Shown here: positions 37,315 through 46,483 of the stretch, in pieces | How the letters are laid out: each line of letters opens with the position of its first letter | Position numbering within the stretch: position 1 is the first letter of the stretch | Assembly (NCBI RefSeq): GCF_904846185.1 | Contig: NZ_CAJGZQ010000015.1 | Location: 30,384-94,383, forward strand | Reading direction: 5' to 3' | DNA from: Psychrobacter immobilis | GTDB lineage: Bacteria > Pseudomonadota > Gammaproteobacteria > Pseudomonadales > Moraxellaceae | DNA length: 64,000 nt | Position numbers and translations under genes: made by a program | Notes under the pieces: model-generated | What the model was told of the DNA's origin: nothing | The model's database searches: none | What the model saw: only the letters and a program-made list of their open reading frames with translations

Positions 37315-37499
37315 CACTAATTCATATTTATCGTTTTTTAACAGTTGCTCCGCTATTCTTTCTTCCCATTCAACTTTAGAAAGACGACCCGTATTTTGCA
37401 TCTTTATATCTTTTAAAACCTTATGATGTGCATCAAGTTGGTTAATAATGTTGATAATATTATTTTGCTGACGCTTTGTTTCAGCGAGCTTTTGGGTAA
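37300..37499 (-). pseudogene. C-terminal gene fragment truncated by IS630
   Basis: Directly beside the IS630 left end, the minus strand reads an open frame of about 65 codons starting at the junction (TQKLAETKRQQNNIINIINQ) and ending KNDKYELVLVSS before a TAA at 37300-37302, inside the 3' end of the LysR gene. It is Asn/Gln/Lys-rich and helical. I do not recognise the family. It has no start codon of its own and is probably dead. Confidence 0.45.
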
Positions 37500-38411
37500 T
37501 ATAGTTAAGTCTTTATAAAATCGATACAGCCCATATCATGAAACAGTTTAGGTAGATTATTCTCCATCCATCCTTGGCGTAGAAACTTAGCCTGTGCCCA
37601 TTTTTTCTCGATAGGGTTTAGATCAGGGCTGTACGGCGGCAGCCATAAAATACGATGGCCATGTCTGTTGAGTAGTTTTTGAATGCGTTTGCTTTTATGA
37701 AACCGAGCGTTATCCATGACAATCACGCATTTAGTCTTGAGACTTGGAATTAAAGTGTGTTTGCACCAGTCGTAGAATATGGTGCTATTGATATTCTGCT
37801 CAACGTAATCAAGCGCAAATAGCATTTTTTCATAGAGAGCTCCGATGACATTCGTACGTCTCGAAGCTTGCCAGTTGTAGCTATCGATACAGGGTTTACC
37901 AATCGGTGCATAGCCATGAGAACGAATGGTTTCAGCCTCAAAGCCGCTTTCATCCATATAGACAATGGGATAGCCTTGCTGCGTAAAGCGATCAAGCCTA
38001 CTCTGGAATATCGCTCTTTTTATCGGACACGCTTTTGGATGTTCCAAGGTCTTTTTTTTGACTGATACCAAGACGCTTTAAAGCATTAAAGATGCCCGTT
38101 TTACTACAGTTCAAGCGACGAGCTCTTTCATAGTTATAATCATCTGGGTATCTTTTTACGTCTTCAATCAATGCGTCATCAGGTATTTTAGTCGGTGCTT
38201 TATTTCTGGTTGTTTTAGGCGCTAATTTCTTCTGCCAGCTGTGAATGGTGCTGGTGCTAAGTCCATAAAATAGCGTAGCTTCTCGTATGGTCATACCATC
38301 AATGATGCTAGAAAGTACCTGTTTGCGATAGTCTATTGAATAAGTCATCGTTTATTTCATTAAATGCAATTGTTAATAGGGTTGTATCGGTTTTATTTGG
38401 ATTAGACTATA
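37500..38411 (-). mobile_element. Complete IS630-family element
   Basis: The ends TATAGTTAAGTCTTTATAAA (from 37500) and, inverted, TATAGTCTAATCCAAATAAA (up to 38411) are imperfect inverted repeats of which the outermost TA is the target duplication expected for IS630. Between them lies a transposase in two overlapping frames. About 912 bp including both TA. Confidence 0.8.
37505..38348 (-). CDS. IS630-family transposase in two frames joined at an A8 run
   Basis: The first frame (38348 to 37998) encodes an HTH domain: MTYSIDYRKQVLSSIIDGMT and TIREATLFYGLSTSTIHSWQ. The second (38071 to 37505) holds the DDE domain with YMDESGF, VIMDNARFH and PPYSPDLNPIEKKWAQ. They overlap, and the natural junction is an A8 run (38050-38057, read on the minus strand) in GISQKK/KKTLEHPKA. 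The second frame is reached by skipping one base, or by loss of one A in the transcript, so a +1-type programmed frameshift or transcriptional slippage would give a full transposase. Both parts are otherwise uninterrupted. Confidence 0.8.
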
Positions 38412-38421
38412 CACACTTTTT

Positions 38422-38617
38422 AGGAAAGGCTCTCAAACTCAAAAGGCGATACATAGCCCAATGCACTGTGTATACGCTTTTTATTGAACCAATCTACTCA
38501 ATTCAATGTCGCAAGTTGTACATTCGCTAAACCTTGCCAACCTGCTTTTAAATATTCAATCACCTCTGTTTTGTATAACCTATGCCCTGTTTCAGCCAAA
38601 GCATTATCAAGGCCTGG
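38422..38617 (-). pseudogene. C-terminal fragment of an IS3-family transposase
   Basis: On the minus strand the sequence reads DNALAETGHRLYKTEVIEYL, then WQGLANVQLATLN, a TGA stop, and VDWFNKKRVHSALGYVSPFE. These are the last motifs of IS3-family OrfB. It lies between the IS630 element and the next LysR gene, whose 3' end meets it directly. Confidence 0.7.
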
Positions 38618-39508
38618 TTATATATTTTTTCTTATGTTATCAAGCCAAGCTCGCATACTTGGTGTAAGCAAGCGATGACGACGCCAAGCCATGACAAGCT
38701 CCCATTTTAACTGAGGTTGGGTTAGTGGCAAGCAGACTAATCCTGTTAAATCCAACTTTTGAGTATAATATTGAGGCAAAAGAGTCACGCCCATATCCTG
38801 TTTTACCATGTCAAGAAGCAAGTGCCACTGATTGGTTTGGCAAATAATATTAGGTTCAAAACCTAGTGATTGACAGTTTTCTATAATCATCGGAGTAAAT
38901 GATGAATTGGAGGTAAATAAAATTAGGGGGGCATTTGATAGTGACTTAAGTGTTACCTTGGTTTTTTGCTTACCCATACGGTTTTTATTTGCTACGACCA
39001 CCACTGGATAGCAACATATCGACAAGTAGTCAAAATCATCGTCAATCGGCTTCATCAATGTTGCCACATCAAGTTGCCCCTCTAGAAGGGCCTGCTTAAG
39101 TGACTCAGCACCATCTTCGATAAGTGAAGTTTCTATACTAGGATGCATTTGGTAAAAGTTAAAAATAGCTTTGCTTAGTATTTCACTGCCTAACGGTGAA
39201 ATCCCCAGACGCAACTTACCACCTATTAATTGCTGATAATCTACTACTGTTTGTTCAAGATTATCTGCCTTTTGTAAGATATCAACTGCTTGAATATAGA
39301 GGTATTCGCCAATTTCCGTTAAATTAACTAGCCGCTTTTTTCTATGAGTCAACGGCTTATCAAACAGAGCTACACCTAAATATTCTTCAAGATTACTAAT
39401 GGATTTGGTAACGGTGGGTTGGGTTAAATTGAGTTGAATACTGGCTTGAAGAAACCCACCTGTTTTTACAACTGTCACAAAGCAGCGTAATTGTTTCAAA
39501 GTTATCAT
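38618..39508 (-). CDS. LysR-family regulator divergent from the LrgA/LrgB genes
   Basis: The 296-residue protein has a LysR winged helix (MITLKQLRCFVTVVKTGGFLQ, LTQPTVTKSISNLEEYL) and an effector domain. It is divergent from lrgA/lrgB-like genes with about 135 bp between start codons, so control of that pair is likely; in other bacteria LysR-type CidR controls cidABC. The C-terminus (WLDNIRKNI) ends right at an IS3 relic, so the last residues may have been altered. Confidence 0.85.
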   Translation of the reverse strand: MITLKQLRCFVTVVKTGGFLQASIQLNLTQPTVTKSISNLEEYLGVALFDKPLTHRKKRLVNLTEIGEYLYIQAVDILQKADNLEQTVVDYQQLIGGKLRLGISPLGSEILSKAIFNFYQMHPSIETSLIEDGAESLKQALLEGQLDVATLMKPIDDDFDYLSICCYPVVVVANKNRMGKQKTKVTLKSLSNAPLILFTSNSSFTPMIIENCQSLGFEPNIICQTNQWHLLLDMVKQDMGVTLLPQYYTQKLDLTGLVCLPLTQPQLKWELVMAWRRHRLLTPSMRAWLDNIRKNI

Positions 39509-39643
39509 AAATAATAAACCACAGTTAGGAATGAGAACGAAATTTATTATAGAAATTAGGAATAAAAATAAAAATATAATTCATAATTTATGACTGTAGT
39601 GTTCTTATAATAAGTGGTCTCTAATCAACAAACAACAACTATT

Positions 39644-40135
39644 ATGCGTAATCTTAATATTCGCTTACTCCTCTCTTTTGTAGCTGAAAACAAACTTACA
39701 CTTCAACAGTTCTGTCGCCAATCATGGCTTCATGTCCTTATGCAATGCGCTATTATCGCAGCTGTCTGGTATTGTGCTGCGATATTGGTTGAGTTATTGC
39801 ATCTACCCGTATCCTCAGGCGTCTTAGGAGTATTTTTAATGCTGATCTTATTAATGAGTGGTGCTATCAAGGTTAACTGGGTCAGACTGGGGGCAAAATT
39901 TGTTTTGGGTGAATTAGTATTAATGTTTATCCCGCTTATGATGTCAATACTTCAATACAAGGCGCTATTTATCAGTAAGGGCTGGCAATTAATGCTGACA
40001 ATTATCTTGAGTACCGCGATGGTGATGTTAAGCTCAGCATTAACCTTTATCATGGGGCGCCGTTTGCAACGTAGATTGTATCGTCATCAGATTCATAAAG
40101 CCCAATTAAACCTAAAAAATGATAATAATGCGTGA
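39644..40135 (+). CDS. CidA/LrgA-family holin-like membrane protein
   Basis: The protein has four hydrophobic helices and the family sequence LPVSSGVLGVFLMLILLMSG and LGELVLMFIPLMMSI. CidA/LrgA proteins are small membrane proteins tied to murein hydrolase control and pyruvate/metabolite export. I prefer the ATG at 39644 (163 residues) to a GTG at 39614; neither has a strong ribosome-binding site. It is followed after nine bases by its partner. Confidence 0.85.
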   Translation: MRNLNIRLLLSFVAENKLTLQQFCRQSWLHVLMQCAIIAAVWYCAAILVELLHLPVSSGVLGVFLMLILLMSGAIKVNWVRLGAKFVLGELVLMFIPLMMSILQYKALFISKGWQLMLTIILSTAMVMLSSALTFIMGRRLQRRLYRHQIHKAQLNLKNDNNA

Positions 40136-40144
40136 GGATTTGCG

Positions 40145-40843
40145 ATGAATACTTGGTCAATCCTTTGTCTCATTTGGACATTAGCTGCCTATTATATGGC
40201 TAGAGTAGTCTATGTGCGCTATCGAAAATCTTGGCTAAACCCTGCTATCACGGTTCCAGTAGTAACGCTTTCATTAATGATTATTTTTAATATCTCTTAT
40301 GATACTTATTGGAAGGATACAGCTTGGATTGTGCAGCTACTTGCCCCCGCAACGGTTGCGTTTGCTATACCTATTTATGAGTATCGTCGTTTAATACGTC
40401 AACATGCTTTGGCTTTGACCGCTTCCATAACTGTCGGGATGGTGGTGGGGGTCTTAAGCATATATATATTCGCTGGTTTGTTTCATTTTGATAAGACCTT
40501 GACCTATAGCTTGATGGCCCGTTCAATATCGACACCATTTGCGTTAGACTTATCTGAAAAAATTCACGGATCTTCCTCTTTAGTCTCATTGTTTACTTTG
40601 ATTACAGGGATGGTGGGAATGATTTTAGGGGATATGATCTTGACTTTTTTTCGTATTCGCTCCCATCTTGCAAATGGAATCGCATTTGGTAATGCATCAC
40701 ACGGTTTTGGTACAGCCCGGGCAAGTCAGCGCAATGAGGATGAGGGCGTTATAGCAAGTTTAACAATGATTTTAGCGGGATTGTTTATGGTATTCTTAGG
40801 TCCTTCATTAATACATGGCGTAATGTTATTCGGGCAAGTTTAA
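40145..40843 (+). CDS. CidB/LrgB-family membrane protein
   Basis: The 232-residue protein has about seven hydrophobic segments and the LrgB signatures LAPATVAFAIPIYEYRRLI, MARSISTPFALDLS and GNASHGFGTARA. It is the standard partner of the LrgA-like protein encoded nine bases upstream; GAGGATTTGCG precedes the ATG. Together they are expected to act in the inner membrane. Confidence 0.92.
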   Translation: MNTWSILCLIWTLAAYYMARVVYVRYRKSWLNPAITVPVVTLSLMIIFNISYDTYWKDTAWIVQLLAPATVAFAIPIYEYRRLIRQHALALTASITVGMVVGVLSIYIFAGLFHFDKTLTYSLMARSISTPFALDLSEKIHGSSSLVSLFTLITGMVGMILGDMILTFFRIRSHLANGIAFGNASHGFGTARASQRNEDEGVIASLTMILAGLFMVFLGPSLIHGVMLFGQV

Positions 40844-41048
40844 GCAAATATATATAGAGACCCTAATCCATATTAAGAATAGATATAATAACAGCCATTA
40901 TCACTAACAGATAAACAATAAAAAAACGTATGAATTTCCGTTTTCTTTCTAAAGTTAATTCGACTTTAACTAAATGTAATGAGCTTTATTCCTTTTAAAT
41001 TTCAACCTATTAACTTATCTTATTTAAGATCAAATAAAAATAAATGAC

Positions 41049-41558
41049 TGAACCGCTCCGACATAGTCGGGGCGGTTCAGGTTGTCGCTTAAGTCTTGAG
41101 CACGATAATAAGTTGACGGGGCAATCGGTAATACTCGACAGATCAGCTCGACCCCATAAAGATGTTTATTGTCGTCGATAAATTGAATCATGATTTTAGT
41201 CAGCGGTCGAGCTCCGCCTGGGCGAAAAAAGCAGCCGCCTTACGTATAATCTCATTGGCTTGCTTGAGCTCTTTATTCTCGCGTTCAAGCTCTTTAATAC
41301 GTTGCTCTTGGCTTTGGGCTTGCACTGAGGCAGGAATAGTTTGATCGATGTGCTTTTTATGCCATGATCGTAAGGTTTCAGACGTGCAGCCAATCTTAGG
41401 TGCAATGGCTTGAATAGCTGACCATGTGGAGGGGTAATCGCCCGACGCTTCAATCAGCATGCGAACGGCGCGTTCTTTAATCTCAGGAGTATAGGTTTGT
41501 CTTTTCATTGTCGTATTCTCTCAGAATATTAGGTCTCCGACAATCCTGGGGCGGTTCA
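41049..41558 (-). mobile_element. Deleted IS3-family element of about 510 bp
   Basis: Both ends carry TGAACCGC[CT]CC (at 41049 and, inverted, at 41558). Between them are an intact orfA and only the first 40 or so codons of orfB (MIQFIDDNKHLYGVELICRV), so most of orfB is lost. The deletion has left a 31-bp near-palindrome (41049-41079) at the left end. No clear target duplication is seen. It ends six bases from the integrase stop codon. Confidence 0.7.
41200..41508 (-). CDS. IS3-family transposase OrfA
   Basis: The 102-residue protein starts MKRQTYTPEIKERAVRMLIE, has a helix-turn-helix (GCTSETLRSWHKKH) and ends in a leucine-zipper region (ERENKELKQANEIIRKAAAFF). It is intact, but the matching OrfB is deleted, so it cannot support transposition alone. 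Confidence 0.88.
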   Translation of the reverse strand: MKRQTYTPEIKERAVRMLIEASGDYPSTWSAIQAIAPKIGCTSETLRSWHKKHIDQTIPASVQAQSQEQRIKELERENKELKQANEIIRKAAAFFAQAELDR

Positions 41559-41563
41559 AGTTT

Positions 41564-42832
41564 TCATACAGAGTCTCGCAGCTTATCTATATAGTCAGCC
41601 CAATCTTGCATCATGAGTATTCGAGTATCGATTTCATCCAATCGGTTATAAGCGCCACCATGCGTATCCTTTATTCGATGTCCTAATTGCAGCTCAGTCA
41701 CAATATCTGAGTAACGTAGTTCAGATTGTTCCATAAGCAATGTTTTGGCCGATGCTCGAAATCCATGAGCACACTGAACATCTTTGTATCCAAGCCTATG
41801 GAATATCTGTACTAGAGTCGCTTTACTAATATAGCTATTGCTTGAGGCACGCATCGATGCAAACACATATTCTTTATGACCTGTAATTGCTTTTATTCTT
41901 CGTAAGCGTTCAATAACCTGAGTGGCTAGAGGTACAACTAAGTGCGATACCATATCCTCACGACCTTCGCCTTTAGTAGGAGAAAACTCCCATAGCTTGT
42001 TATCCCAATCTATATCTTGCCATCGCATAGACCGCAAATCGATACTACGCACAAAAACATATGGTAATAAGTTCATTGCTTCCAATGTAATCTTACTTGC
42101 ACCTTCAAAATTAGACATATCGTTTAGGAGAGTGGCAAACTGATCAGGCTTAGTGATGGCTGGTAAATGGTTGCCTGAGCTGGCAGGTGCGAGCTCGCCA
42201 CGCGTATCAATAGCTATGTTTCTATCGCATAATCCTCTTGCAACAGCGAATGAGAAGACTTTTTCAGTATAAAGCCGAGTGCTTGCACCAACGAAGGTTG
42301 CTTGATTTTCATTATTCTGAATCGCCTCACACACACTTAATATCATCTCGCTCGTGATATCGTTCATTCTTAAGTCGCCAATCTCGCGACACATATATCC
42401 TAGACATAAATCCCAAAATTTAAGGGTAGATTCACTAAACGCACGCTTTCTAGAATTGCTACGATTACGACTTGATGTTTTGTGGTCTCGCCACGCTTGT
42501 GTAATTTCAGAAAATGTGGCGTTCTTTAGATGAGCATACTTATTGACTTGTTCTTTTTTATGGATAGCTTTAGGGTCAGAGCCTTGTGCGACCATCTTAA
42601 GTATACTTTCTGCTTTATGCTTAGCTTCATATAGACTGATTTCTTCGACCTTACCTAGCATCATTCTAGGACGCTTACCATCGATATGCGGATGAGCGTA
42701 CCTCAAGTAATATTCTTTTTTACCATTTGGATAAATACGAATACTTAGGCCCGCAATACCTGAGACACTAACCGAGTAATCTTTATCTCGGCATTCAAGT
42801 ATATTAATATCATTTAAATTGTCGACAGCCAT
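41564..42832 (-). CDS. Tyrosine-type site-specific integrase (P4/prophage type)
   Basis: The 422-residue recombinase has the N-terminal DUF4102-like arm domain (GIAGLSIRIYPNGKKEYYLRY), a core-binding domain and a catalytic domain. The catalytic Arg is in PYVFVRSIDLRSMRW, the HxxR box is HGFRAS, and LGHRIKDTHGGAYNR gives the last His and the nucleophilic Tyr. The ATG at 42832 has ACGGA upstream; an ATG at 42841 is also possible. No prophage or island genes and no tRNA are adjacent, so it is either the remnant of an element or its cargo has decayed into the following 1.3 kb. Confidence 0.9.
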   Translation of the reverse strand: MAVDNLNDINILECRDKDYSVSVSGIAGLSIRIYPNGKKEYYLRYAHPHIDGKRPRMMLGKVEEISLYEAKHKAESILKMVAQGSDPKAIHKKEQVNKYAHLKNATFSEITQAWRDHKTSSRNRSNSRKRAFSESTLKFWDLCLGYMCREIGDLRMNDITSEMILSVCEAIQNNENQATFVGASTRLYTEKVFSFAVARGLCDRNIAIDTRGELAPASSGNHLPAITKPDQFATLLNDMSNFEGASKITLEAMNLLPYVFVRSIDLRSMRWQDIDWDNKLWEFSPTKGEGREDMVSHLVVPLATQVIERLRRIKAITGHKEYVFASMRASSNSYISKATLVQIFHRLGYKDVQCAHGFRASAKTLLMEQSELRYSDIVTELQLGHRIKDTHGGAYNRLDEIDTRILMMQDWADYIDKLRDSV

Positions 42833-44118
42833 AATGCACATCCGTAAGCTTTATAAGCAAGGTAAATTGTGAATGTTAATCTATTAACTCTATACTGAGA
42901 TTTAGAATAATCTTTGCACATACTTTATAAATTCTGAAAAAGTATCTTTTGGAAAATATAGATAGTTATTGGACACTGAAATGGACACGGTTATTAATCT
43001 ATTAAGACATAAAACCCTTTAAAATTAAGTATTTTAGGTACAATTACCTCCAAGTGAAGGTTGGGGATGATTATAGTATAACGACTGAAGGAAGAGTAGG
43101 CTATGCGTTTATTGAGCTTTAGGTTATTTTAATGGTTATTTTGGTCAAATAATTGAGGTTAATATAAGATGGATGCTTTGCCTAGCATTTGATTGCACAT
43201 ATTTTCGACAAAAACCATGCTCCTGTACGTGCACAGAATATAAAAATTAGGGGCATAGTACTGTTCTGTGCAAATTTGGCGGTTGTCAAATTAGTGCTTT
43301 AGATGAAATTATATTACGCATAGTGAAGGGGGGGGGGTTGATAACTTAAAGCAAAAAGTATTACAGCTTAGTTGGTCATGATATTTGCCACTATAAGGTA
43401 GTTCTAAACCAGACTTGCAGACAGGCTAAGTAGGAGCATTGTAAGATCATACCTGCGCTATTAGAACGGATATGAATTAACAGATAACCAAAAGAGTTAT
43501 GATTTTTGAGCTAAGCTAATAATCTATAGGTAGTGATATCTTTATATGCCTAACGTATTGCAAAAGCATTCGTACCAAAGAGCCAGATGATTAAGAATAA
43601 GAGACTACGCAAAGGGCTAGCTATGCATGGTGAAGGTAATAAGCATATTAACCATAGTCGGAACAAGTTCATCGAACAGATTAACTTTGAATGAATGGTA
43701 GAATTACTGTATCTACAACACATAGGTTTGTGAAATACATGCAAAGAGGTTATTAGCGACTTGATCTAATATACTAAGCTCAATTAGGGCTCCGCGTATT
43801 AAACCTTCAAGACATATCAGCTAGTAGTTACGTTAGGAGTGATTACAGTATTTATTTGATAGGTGGTACATATTTTGGTCAAGAAATTATCAATCAGATT
43901 AATAATTTACCGTTTGATTATAATTCCATGAATTTACTATCAGGTATTGCTTATTTAACATAATATACATTATGCGAAAACAAACCAATGCTTTAGAAGT
44001 TAGGCTCATAGTCTTATACAGTGCCATTTATAAGCTCTCATGATTGTTTCTGTGATTTTTATTGAGGGTTTATAGCTTTTTATATTTAGGTATTAATAAA
44101 AATAATGCTCAGCATTGG
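42833..44118. other. Gene graveyard beside the integrase
   Basis: No intact gene is found over 1.29 kb. Short plus-strand coding relics are readable: GDDYSITTEGRVGYAFIEL and NGYFGQIIEVNI near 43065-43165, IAKAFVPKSQMIKNKRLRKG onward to a stop at about 43560-43691, and ASSYVRSDYSIYLIGGTYFG to DYNSMNLLSG at about 43820-43965. A G10 run lies at 43328-43337. The third relic matches debris at 33031-33303. I cannot name the source family. Confidence 0.45.
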
Positions 44119-44604
44119 CTAGCGACAGGTTTCTAGTAAATGCTTGCGCAAAGACTTGCCATCTTCATCTAAAATCACATCTGCCACTCGGCAATTAGCA
44201 TCGTCACCGGTACCATTACATGACAACTCATAATAAACATTGCTGCCATGTGCCAAACTCACTTGCACCAATCCTTGGTCAGTCATCGAAAACTGCTTGT
44301 CTTGGGTATAATCAGGATCTTGCGAATCCCACAATATATCATAATCAACATGACAAGATATTTGCTCTTTATCAAAATAATCCTGTTCAATCTGCATCGC
44401 GGCTTGTAGATCTGGGTCGGCATACTGTTGCAATACGACCGGATTATCCATGCCTTGATTGCTGACATCTTGCTGATACATGTTGCTAATGGTCGCTATT
44501 TTTATGGCTGCATAAGTCTGAGTTGACTCTGCTATATCAGCTATAGCAGAATTGGTTGCTATCAGTCCCATAGCTAGCAGCGTCAGTGAATAATGTGTTG
44601 GCAT
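44119..44604 (-). CDS. Exported protein of unknown function
   Basis: The 161-residue protein has a signal peptide (MPTHYSLTLLAMGLIATNSAIA). The mature part is acidic and contains four Cys (ISCHVDY, LSCNG, ANCRV, LETCR) that could form two disulfides, fitting a periplasmic protein. I do not recognise the family. It is divergent from the lipoprotein gene at 44828. Confidence 0.6.
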   Translation of the reverse strand: MPTHYSLTLLAMGLIATNSAIADIAESTQTYAAIKIATISNMYQQDVSNQGMDNPVVLQQYADPDLQAAMQIEQDYFDKEQISCHVDYDILWDSQDPDYTQDKQFSMTDQGLVQVSLAHGSNVYYELSCNGTGDDANCRVADVILDEDGKSLRKHLLETCR

Positions 44605-44827
44605 AGCGTTCTCTACGAGCTTTAATAATATAAGTGTTATAAACCATTACATCATAACCATATTATGACTCTGCTGTATTATCGTATCATTCCGGTTTAT
44701 CTACTAAGAACGATCTATTACTTAGTAACTTTTAAATAATAACTTTTTGCTCAGTAATCTTGTGAAATTTGCCCAACTATATTCACAATAACGTATATTT
44801 CGATAACCACTGCGATAAGGATGCTTT

Positions 44828-45493
44828 ATGACCCTATTATCTACTTTCAAAGACCGTTCATCTAAATTAACCGTTGGCGGCGCATTGGCTTTGGCGCTAG
44901 CAGCAACTGGCTGTCAATCTTCTGCTGAATCCAATATAGTCACTCCAAATCAATCTAACGGCCATTCATCAACGCCCGTTGTCTCCGATATCAGTCAGCA
45001 AACCATTAAGCAGCAAGCCTTACGTATTCAGCGCGCGCTTGCAAATAAAGACTTCGCTCGCATCACCAATGATATTCATCCAACCCGTGGCGTCCGTTTT
45101 TCGATGTATGCCTATGTGCGTCCTGAGACAGATAAAGTCTTTAACCGTGAACAATTCGCCCAATATTTGCAACAGTCTAAAATTCGTTTTACTTGGGGTG
45201 AAAAAGACGGTACGGGCGATCTACTCGTCACGCCACTACCTACATATTTAGACACGTGGATTGAGGCTAGCAAATTTAACAATGCCAGTATCAGTATTAA
45301 TGAGTTCCAACACAGTGGGAATATGATTAATAATCTAAAGAAAATTTATCCCAATTCAGAGGTTGTCGAGTTTTATCATAAAGGCTCGGAGGAATACGCT
45401 GGTATGGATTGGCGCATCATGCGTTTAGTGTTTGAAGAGTATGAAGGTAAACGCTATTTGGTCGCTATTGTGAATGAGCAATGGACAACTTAA
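44828..45493 (+). CDS. Lipoprotein of unknown function
   Basis: The 221-residue protein has a signal with the lipobox AATGC and Cys29, so it should be a lipoprotein. A Ser/Asn-rich linker precedes a domain with QALRIQRALANKDFARITND, HPTRGVRFSMYAYVRPE and a C-terminal MDWRIMRLVFEEYEGKRYL, compatible with an NTF2-like alpha+beta fold. Function unknown. AAGG lies ten bases before the ATG, and a terminator follows. Confidence 0.7.
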   Translation: MTLLSTFKDRSSKLTVGGALALALAATGCQSSAESNIVTPNQSNGHSSTPVVSDISQQTIKQQALRIQRALANKDFARITNDIHPTRGVRFSMYAYVRPETDKVFNREQFAQYLQQSKIRFTWGEKDGTGDLLVTPLPTYLDTWIEASKFNNASISINEFQHSGNMINNLKKIYPNSEVVEFYHKGSEEYAGMDWRIMRLVFEEYEGKRYLVAIVNEQWTT

Positions 45494-45540
45494 ATAGTTT
45501 TTATCTATAAAAACATAGACTTAAAGGAAAAATAATCCAA

Positions 45541-45580
45541 AAAAAGGGCAGTGTCATGAAACCCATGCACTGCCCTTTTT
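45541..45580. terminator. Bidirectional terminator between the lipoprotein gene and mtfA
   Basis: AAAAAGGGCAGTG (45541-45553) and CACTGCCCTTTTT (45568-45580) form a 13-bp perfect stem with T-runs on both strands, between two convergent genes. Confidence 0.9.
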
Positions 45581-45643
45581 CATTGCTTTTTCATGTCTAT
45601 ATATTCATTGTCGAACATTAATAGCGACTATTAATGATTTTGA

Positions 45644-46387
45644 TTAAAGTGGTGTTTGGCGAAAAAACTTCATCATTATGTCGTAAATATCAGGGTAAGC
45701 ATCGACCAGCTTTTGCGGCGTCTCAAAAAATACCTCACTGAGCACTGCAAAAAACTCCGCTGGATTGGTCGCGCCATAACGATCAAGACCTGATTTATGA
45801 TGGCTTTGAAAATCCTCAAAATCTCGTGTCATAATTTCAGTCCAGCGCGCAGGATCCATATCCGCTTGCAGTGGTGGAAAGCCGTTGGCACGACCATTTA
45901 ACATATCAAGCTTATGCACAAACTCATGAATGACCACGTTATGACCATCGCGCTCCCCTGAGTGTTTGGCATCCTTCCACGACAGAATAACGGGGCCACG
46001 CAGCCATGCTTCGCCGCTACGGTGCTGACTGCCCTCATGGACAATGCCCAGCTCATCGACAGTGGTGGTTTCGCTCTTGTAGGAACCAGGATAAATGATA
46101 ATGGCTGACCAGCCAGCATACCACTCAAGGCTAAGGTTTAAGATAGGCAAGCAAGCTTGCAAGGCGATGGATTGCCGCACCGTATCGCTAATCTCAAAAC
46201 CTTGTGCGCCCGTGATTGACTTATCCGCCAAAAATAACGTCGCCAGCTCAAACAAGCGTGTTAGCTCGTCCTCATTTAACCGATCAAGTATGACAATACG
46301 CTGAGCCGCTTGCAGCCAGTCAGCATGGGTAAACTCGCTGTTGTCCAATATGCGCTGCTCGCGCCAGTCTTTTATCATGCTAAACAT
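45644..46387 (-). CDS. mtfA: MtfA-like M90 peptidase
   Basis: The 247-residue protein belongs to the MtfA family, zinc peptidases that in E. coli bind the glucose repressor Mlc. The zinc motif HEFVHKLD is visible in VVIHEFVHKLDMLNGRANG, with the distal Glu region NPAEFFAVLSEVFFE. AAGGA lies eight bases before the ATG. It follows the RhuM-Fic gene on the same strand by 96 bp. The natural target here is unknown. Confidence 0.88.
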   Translation of the reverse strand: MFSMIKDWREQRILDNSEFTHADWLQAAQRIVILDRLNEDELTRLFELATLFLADKSITGAQGFEISDTVRQSIALQACLPILNLSLEWYAGWSAIIIYPGSYKSETTTVDELGIVHEGSQHRSGEAWLRGPVILSWKDAKHSGERDGHNVVIHEFVHKLDMLNGRANGFPPLQADMDPARWTEIMTRDFEDFQSHHKSGLDRYGATNPAEFFAVLSEVFFETPQKLVDAYPDIYDIMMKFFRQTPL

Positions 46388-46483
46388 ATTGAAGTTCCTT
46401 TAATTTTGTTGTTAGACTGTGCTTTTTATTATTGGCGTTATGTGTTTTATGGGGTTAAGTGGTGCTGACAATAAGCCTGTTTA

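Noticed and set aside
43328..43337. Run of ten G residues as a phase-variation tract
   Set aside because: No intact gene or promoter lies next to it, so a switching role cannot be supported; it may also be prone to sequencing error.
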